A stretch of DNA of 64,000 bases from Hemibagrus wyckioides (taxonomy: Eukaryota > Chordata > Actinopteri > Siluriformes > Bagridae): assembly GCF_019097595.1 (NCBI RefSeq), contig NC_080718.1, forward strand, positions 21,292,657 to 21,356,656, given 5' to 3'. The position numbers were made by a program, and so were the translations under genes. Positions within the stretch are counted from its first letter, which is position 1; each line of letters starts with the position of its first letter. Shown piece by piece: positions 59,101 through 64,000 of the stretch. The notes below the pieces were generated by a model. It did no database searches. It had not been told where the DNA came from and saw nothing but the letters and a program-made list of their open reading frames with translations.

Positions 59101-62100
59101 ATTCTTGACATTTTTCCAGGTACCTCTATATATATATGCATTAAGGGCTGAGTCTAACATGGTTGCCAGATACTCTAACATGGTTAGCAGATATTTCCTT
59201 AATAATAGCATCTGAGACAGTATTTGATATATAAATAGACAGACAGACAGACAGACAGACTTTATTGATCCCATGAGGGAAATTCTTGTGTTAAAGCAGC
59301 TCAGGTCAGTCCCAAGATACAACAAACACAAAAAAATGAAATGTACAAATAATGTAATAGCTTTTAAACTATTTTTTTTAAAACAAAGGAAATTGCTTTT
59401 AACCTCAGAAATAATTTAGGGATAATTTTTAAGAAAATACAGTCTGAATTGGCAGATCATCATCACCTTCCTTTGCTGTCAAAGAAAAGATGGCAAGCAC
59501 TGAAATGAACAATTTGTATGTAATGTCACCAGTACTATATCGCACTAATAGCTGTAATATCATTAATCACTGCAAATTTGTTTTAATAATATGGATTCAA
59601 CCTTCATTATTTTGCCGCTTATAAAATAGCACTTGATACAGCACATACTATTATTTTGTTGTTGTGGTTTATTGTGTGCCAGCTCATCAATTCGCTGCAT
59701 GAATAAACTTACTAAGCTGAAGTGGTGATGATAAATGAACCAAAAAATGAATTATGTTTTTTTTTTTTTCTTGTATTGGCATTGAGTGGTAGTTTATACC
59801 ATTTTAGTGTAATTACAGCTCAAAATATATATCCCTAGGTGAGAGATTGTGGTTACATCAAACTGTCAGACAGTGGTGTTGAACATAATATGGCTTTACA
59901 CTCTGGTAGGAAAAAAAATAGGTAAAAAAAGAGGTAAAAATTGCTTGTAATTGAGGCACCTGTAGTACTTTTTTAGTAGATCTAACAATGTGCACAATTT
60001 ATGGTGTTAAGCAAACAGTAAAAACCATAGTAAAAAATAAAATAATAATATTTGTTTGCCATTACTTGTATATTTGATGTCATTTCGTAAGTGTGAAATT
60101 CATAAAACAAGCCACAGTTGTAGTAAATTGCTACTTAAGCTGCGGTGTTGTAATCATGTGGACAGCATGGCCTCATAAAACATGCCACTTAAAGCAATTA
60201 ACAAGACTTTGGTGATGGTCAGCCTTCTGTACCACAGAGCAAACCTACACTGCCTGGACTCATACTCTCTGGATTTAGTTTGCGATATTGAGCACAGTGG
60301 AGTGAGCTGAAAGAATGAAATGCATGACAGCCCTGGCTGAGGCATATGTAGCCTCTGTCCTGCATAGTCTAAAGGAAGTTTGTCCTTTAGACTGGAACAG
60401 AAGTCTGAGTTTCTGTGCCTGTAGCCAGGACAAGGCTGATCTTTATGCTTGCATTGGTGGCCAATAGTACAGCATAAAGTAAATTTCTCTCCATTCTCTC
60501 CCTTTTTCTTTCTGTCTCTTTCTTTCTTCCTGCATGTCTTTCCTGTCAAATCTATCTGTCTTGCCTTGTTTGTTTTCTCTCTCCTTTCCTTCTCTTTTGG
60601 CCTCCTCTGCTTCAGTTGGCCTGCTGTGGGTGTGAGTATAGACAAGTCGGATCCATCTACGGTGGAGGGTATAGTGGGCCAGTGGGTGGTGTTGCCGTGC
60701 AAAGTGAACCCGCCTCCATCTTCTACTGTGACAGTCGAGTGGAGAAGAGATGGTGTCCTTCTCGATCCATCCAGGTTAGTACAGCATCCATTCTTCCATC
60801 AAATCTTGTCATATTAGTTCTGCTCGTAACTGCTCATTCTGTTAGACCTGATCATCTGGTAAGTCATACGTTTACTTAGCATGTAATTTGTAAGCCAATT
60901 AACAAATATTTAAGCATTGGAAATATATGAACAGCTTATGTCAGTGTTCTATAGATCATTAGAAGTTTTATGAAGCAAGTTGATGATTTTAAAAAAGTAT
61001 TTACATTTTCATGCGTTGTTTATATTAGTTAATATGACTGATAAGCATTTGATCAACCAATTTTCAATACTGATTCATCAGATGATTTTAACTTTCTATA
61101 ACAGCAACTGTGACGGTTCCAGCTGCAAGACAGATCACGGGTTAAACTTTAATGCGCTTGCTCTAATATATATCCATTTTATTGTAACTTACACAGGGAC
61201 TTGTATGGTGGGTTAAAACCATGTTATTCTCGATATGGTGAAGTTTTCTGAGGAAACATTTATTTCTACAGTGTCAAAGCTTTGTAACAGGCAGAAGTAA
61301 AGCAATCCCTGATGTTTTCTTCAGCACAGAGGAATTTGTGGTTTCTGTGTAACGTGACAAGCCATCCATGTATTAATTCCATGAAAAAAAGAGGCAGTTC
61401 AGTAGCTGCTATAGCATAATGAGGCAGTCAGGTAGCTGCTATAGCATAATAAAGAACTGGGATGACTCGAAACAAGGATATATGAGGAAAACAGGGTACA
61501 ACTGCAAAGAAAACATAGCTGTAGTAAAGGAGCTGCACAGGAAAAAAACACGTGAGGTAACGGCTGGCAAAAAGCATGACACATGAAAAGTAAGAGACAA
61601 ACCAAGAAACAAGAACAAATGATGTTGAAGTGAATAAACTTATATATTTCTACAGTGGAATTAACGAAATAATGAAGGGAAAATAAAACCAAAACAATAA
61701 CACATGGAAAAAAGAAAAGTGGTATGTAAGCAGCACTTGTCATTCTAGGGCCCACCTTGCCTTTTTAAAGATGTCATTTGTGACAATAACAGGTACTATT
61801 ACTAGGTACGTGTATTTAGTAATTTTGCAAAACCTGACACAACCTGTTCATGTCAGATGTCTTCTCTTTGAATCTTTTATTTCTATTGGTTTACTTTTAT
61901 TTAAAAAATATTGCAGACATAAACAGCAGCCGAATGGCTCACTTTTCATGGGCCCAATAACGATTATGGACTCTGCTTGGCTGTTATGTGTGGCTACACG
62001 AGACCGTGAGAGAGATCACCGCTACATTTACCTGTCTGTCTCAGGTAAATCTGCTGTTTTATAGTAAAGGAGTTATGTTAACTGAATTTGGGAGAAAGAG

Positions 62101-63895
62101 CACATCTATCACTCTTCCTTGACCATTACATTTACTTCTCCTTGTACTACACTGTTTATTAGAGTGCATAAACATGTACTGTAGAGTGTTTTGCAGTGAA
62201 GAATTCATACAACATGCTTTTTTGTGGTTGTAGAACCAAAAGATGGGGCGAGTAGACCAGATTCTGCAGACTCAAAAATTGTTCCTGCAAGGTACTCACT
62301 ATTGCACACACACAAAACCAAACACACACTGATTGTACAACTGACAGCTTGCTTTTCATTTTTCTTAGGTTCAGTATTGACCGATCAGAATCGACGCTGG
62401 TAAGCGCACGTGCAGGTCAGAGTGCCAGGCTACACTGCACCATCCTGCCTTCTTCAGCTGCTAATTCGGTCATCATACAGTGGACAAAAAATGGAGCTGC
62501 TCTCAACACACTCAGGTATGTGTGCATGTACACACAGGGACAAATTAAAGTAAAAAAAACGGTGGCTGTCTTATACTGTAGCATTGGTAAGGTTTCACAC
62601 CTCTTTAAACTATAACCAGTGGCATTTGAATAAATAAGTCTTAATAAAATTCCTGCCCAATTTGCCACAGAAAGCAGACTAAAGTTTATAATGCAGATTA
62701 CAACTGGAAAGAATTGTTTTATTTTAAACTGGAATTCCATTTCTGATAAGGGCATTGTTTGTCTTCATCTTTACCATTATCATGATACATAAAACATATC
62801 CAGGATCTATAACTAGGGCCAAGGTACTTGAAATAGGGAATTTGTTTGTGCTGGTTGTGAACCCAGTTCTCCAGCTATCAGCTAGGCTGATAAGAGCTCA
62901 GCCGAGTGAACCTCCCACAGAGACAGGGATGGACCCATGTGCAAAGCAAGCTGAAAGACCCAAGGCCCCATAAATGTTGAGCCTGGTCTAAGACTGAAGT
63001 ATATTTCTTTATGTGTATGCTTAAATACTTACATTGAGAGCCTTACAGAGCTCAGGAAGTGGACAAGCCAGACAAAGAGTTACTCCCTGAAAACTGAGCC
63101 ACAAACACATAGCATGATTGACTCGAGACTAAGCATGGGTAATTGGAGAGCTCTACTTAAACAGACCTAGGCACAGGTGGAGCTGATTATAAGAAAGAAG
63201 ATGCTCTTTGCCTGCCTCTGGTGGCTGAAGTTGGTTTAGTGATGTTTCTGGTTGCTCTCTGCCGCCCTCTAGTGTTGACATGAGGCCAAGCCAGCTTTCT
63301 CTTTGCAACATTTGACCTGTAACTTTCAGAAATACCATTCGATAATTGACTATAGTGACTCCTATATATTATTATAGCACTATTAGAACTGCTTTGCTTT
63401 AATACGTTATGAGGAAGAGGAAGCGGTGTCCTGTTATAAGAAAATAATCAACAGTAGGGAGGTCTGATTTGAAGTGCTACTATTGTCCAAATTTTGGTAT
63501 TTTCCTGTAATAGTACATCTTTGTGTGTGTCTGTTTGTGTTTATGCTTCTATTCTCTTATTTAATTTTGTGTTACAGACACTCTCAGCACTCAGATGGCA
63601 CCCTGGTGATTACCAGCCTCACATCTGAAGATTCAGGCATCTATACCTGCACAGCCTCCAACAGTCAACAGATGGAGCAACTGCAAATCCAGCTCAGAGT
63701 CACAGGTTAGTAATCAAAAAAGATTCTTCTCCGTACACAATGTACAGGATGAGTGGCACAACTGGGTTTCTGCTCTCTACTTCCAGGGGACCTGAAGATC
63801 ACCACTGCTCCCAGTAACGTGCAGGTGCCTCAGGGCAGCGTGGTTCGGCTCCCGTGTGTAGCATCTGGAGAAAATGTCAACATAGCTTGGTCCAG
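43573..63895 (+). CDS. papln: Papilin (24 coding exons, 3' end beyond the window)
   Basis: Coding exons: 43573-43632, 44018-44121, 47112-47172, 47995-48097, 48433-48563, 49178-49301, 49379-49459, 49902-50074, 50203-50326, 50514-50640, 53051-53255, 53839-54018, 54134-54284, 55198-55281, 55908-56031, 56679-56763, 56859-56964, 57220-57541, 60616-60774, 61917-62044, 62234-62291, 62369-62515, 63578-63705, 63787-63895. All phases join without a stop for 1024 complete codons. Order: signal peptide, thrombospondin type 1 repeat (TSR), ADAMTS-like Cys-rich and spacer region, four more TSRs, three short Cys-Cys repeats, one Kunitz domain, then Ig domains. This order is the secreted matrix glycoprotein papilin, related to ADAMTS-like proteins. 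The third Ig and any C-terminal PLAC domain are outside the window. Papln follows psen1, as in human 14q24. Confidence 0.95.
45605..45830. repeat. Common teleost interspersed repeat
   Basis: Contains GGTTCCTCTCAAGGTTTCTTCC, GGGAGTTTTTCC and TTGTTAAAAGCGCTATAAAA before an A-rich tail. This block occurs in many fish genomes; the class was not established here. Confidence 0.6.
45849..46045. repeat. 30-bp minisatellite, degenerating downstream
   Basis: Units beginning CAGTGTCAGTTTCAGAATCA recur at 45849, 45879 and 45909, followed by shorter irregular CAG(T)ATCAGA units. The translated frame (SVSESVLET repeated) comes from the array and is not a gene. Confidence 0.85.
46870..47010. repeat. 73-bp tandem duplication
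   Basis: ACTTATGCAAGCCTCTGT to about CACCAGT occurs twice, from 46870 and from 46943, with few differences. Its start resembles the end of another dispersed repeat (GTGAATATTTATGCAAG near 50895). Confidence 0.8.
47226..47290. repeat. Dispersed repeat end (copy 2 of 2)
   Basis: GAGGTCTAAAAGTCTGAGAC and flanking bases match the segment at 8581-8645. Confidence 0.5.
47995..50074 (+). other. papln: papln ADAMTS-like Cys-rich and spacer exons
   Basis: Residues about 76-279. The Cys-rich part includes [54 protein letters not shown] and [11 protein letters not shown]. The spacer follows with [20 protein letters not shown] and [19 protein letters not shown]. This is the papilin cassette shared with ADAMTS and ADAMTSL proteins. 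There is no metalloprotease domain before it. Confidence 0.9.
50203..54284 (+). other. papln: papln TSRs 2 to 5
   Basis: Four repeats with the W..W..CS..CG pattern: [51 protein letters not shown] and [16 protein letters not shown] (bars mark exon junctions). The last two are each split by a phase-0 intron directly before the first Cys, so the W motif and the CS..CG core are on different exons. WxxW sites are candidates for C-mannosylation and CSVTCG for O-fucosylation. Confidence 0.9.
50641..53050 (+). other. papln intron 10, no exon recognised
   Basis: 2.4-kb AT-rich intron joined cleanly in phase 2 (CGC AG | C TGG). A dispersed repeat end lies at about 50830-50910. Two direct segments near 51240 and 51415 (CATGAAGTC-like and CTCATAA-like wording) may be a decayed duplication. 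Confidence 0.45.
55908..56964 (+). other. papln: Three papilin Cys-Cys repeats, one per exon
   Basis: Exons 55908-56031, 56679-56763 and 56859-56964 each carry one unit: [38 protein letters not shown] and [19 protein letters not shown]. The pattern GCC-DGVT-A-GPN-GC repeats with high identity, suggesting exon duplication. Confidence 0.88.
57220..57541 (+). other. papln: papln Kunitz domain plus linker exon
   Basis: Residues 680-730 hold six cysteines in Kunitz spacing, with [24 protein letters not shown] and ECEQTC. At the P1 position after the second Cys (GLC-DEW) is Asp690, not the Lys/Arg of trypsin-inhibiting members. The rest of the exon is a Ser/Pro/Arg-rich linker of about 50 residues. 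Confidence 0.9.
57542..60615 (+). other. papln intron 18, no accepted exon
   Basis: Phase-2 intron of 3.1 kb between the Kunitz exon and the first Ig exon. It includes an (AGAC)n run at 59236-59260, followed by ACTTTATTGATCCCATGAGG, the end of a widespread fish retroposon. A tempting exon-like stretch near 58558-58609 does not fit the phase. Confidence 0.5.
59236..59340. repeat. (AGAC)n plus retroposon tail
   Basis: Six AGAC units, then ACTTTATTGATCCCATGAGG and GGAAATTCTTGTGTTAAAGC, a recurrent tail of teleost LINE-type repeats. Confidence 0.65.
60616..63895 (+). other. papln: papln Ig domains 1, 2 and start of 3
   Basis: Ig1: VVLPCKV, VEWRRDG and SAWLLCVA across exons 60616-60774 and 61917-62044. 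Ig2: [14 protein letters not shown] and [13 protein letters not shown] across 62369-62515 and 63578-63705. Ig3 begins in 63787-63895 with [16 protein letters not shown] and is cut by the window end. Exon 62234-62291 is an 18-residue linker between Ig1 and Ig2. Confidence 0.9.
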
Positions 63896-63955
63896 GTTTG
63901 TAGAAGCATTTGTAATAAAAGGTTTTCTATTTGCTTAAGGAGGGTGATGATTGGA

Positions 63956-64000
63956 GGAAGTGGTAGCGCAGTGGTTAATGTGCTGGCCTACTTGCTTGGA
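63956..64000 (+). mobile_element. Start of a tRNA-headed SINE, cut by the window edge
   Basis: GGAAGTGGTAGCGCAGTGGT followed by TAATGTGCTGGCC is a tRNA-like head with an A-box pattern. The B box lies beyond 64000. Confidence 0.55.

Noticed and set aside
60154..60702. 182-residue minus-strand open frame
   Set aside because: It is antisense to the papln Ig1 exon and its pyrimidine-rich upstream sequence; the Lys/Glu/Arg-rich run reflects that tract.

Overview
The window looks like nuclear DNA from a teleost fish. Short exons with GT/AG borders are separated by kilobase introns. Tc1/mariner-like and hAT-like elements, tRNA-headed SINEs and microsatellites are dense. The four proteins match vertebrate families. 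The repeat mix resembles an ostariophysan such as a catfish, but that is an inference from memory, not a test. There is no sign of bacterial, viral or organellar sequence.

Layout. (1) 1-15861, plus strand: the 3' part of trappc12 (TRAPP complex subunit 12), nine coding exons giving the last 348 residues; its 5' exons lie before the window. (2) 17695-21245, minus strand: complete adi1 (acireductone dioxygenase), four coding exons, 180 aa, convergent with trappc12. (3) 21246-25897: shared upstream region of adi1 and psen1, full of repeats. (4) 25898-34676, plus strand: complete psen1 (presenilin-1), ten coding exons, 463 aa. (5) 34677-43572: psen1 3' UTR, intergenic sequence and probable non-coding 5' exons of papln. 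(6) 43573-63895, plus strand: papln (papilin), 24 coding exons and 1024 complete codons, running off the right edge inside the third Ig domain.

Every exon junction of the four genes was checked for reading phase, and all join in frame. The genes do not form one pathway: vesicle tethering, methionine salvage, intramembrane proteolysis and extracellular matrix. The psen1-papln pair matches the human 14q24 order, while human TRAPPC12 and ADI1 are neighbours on 2p25, so the two pairs are joined here.

I found no new multi-gene system. The most unusual points are: a leucine at the presenilin position that is glycine 183 in human, at an exon junction; an overlapping upstream ORF at the psen1 start; Tc1-like copies sharing one internal deletion; a SINE whose A-box head is tandemly repeated; a hAT-type element with a perfect 8-bp target duplication; a mariner-like remnant with 86-bp inverted arms; a duplicated (AAT)n/(ATT)n hairpin; and an acidic P1 residue in the papilin Kunitz domain.
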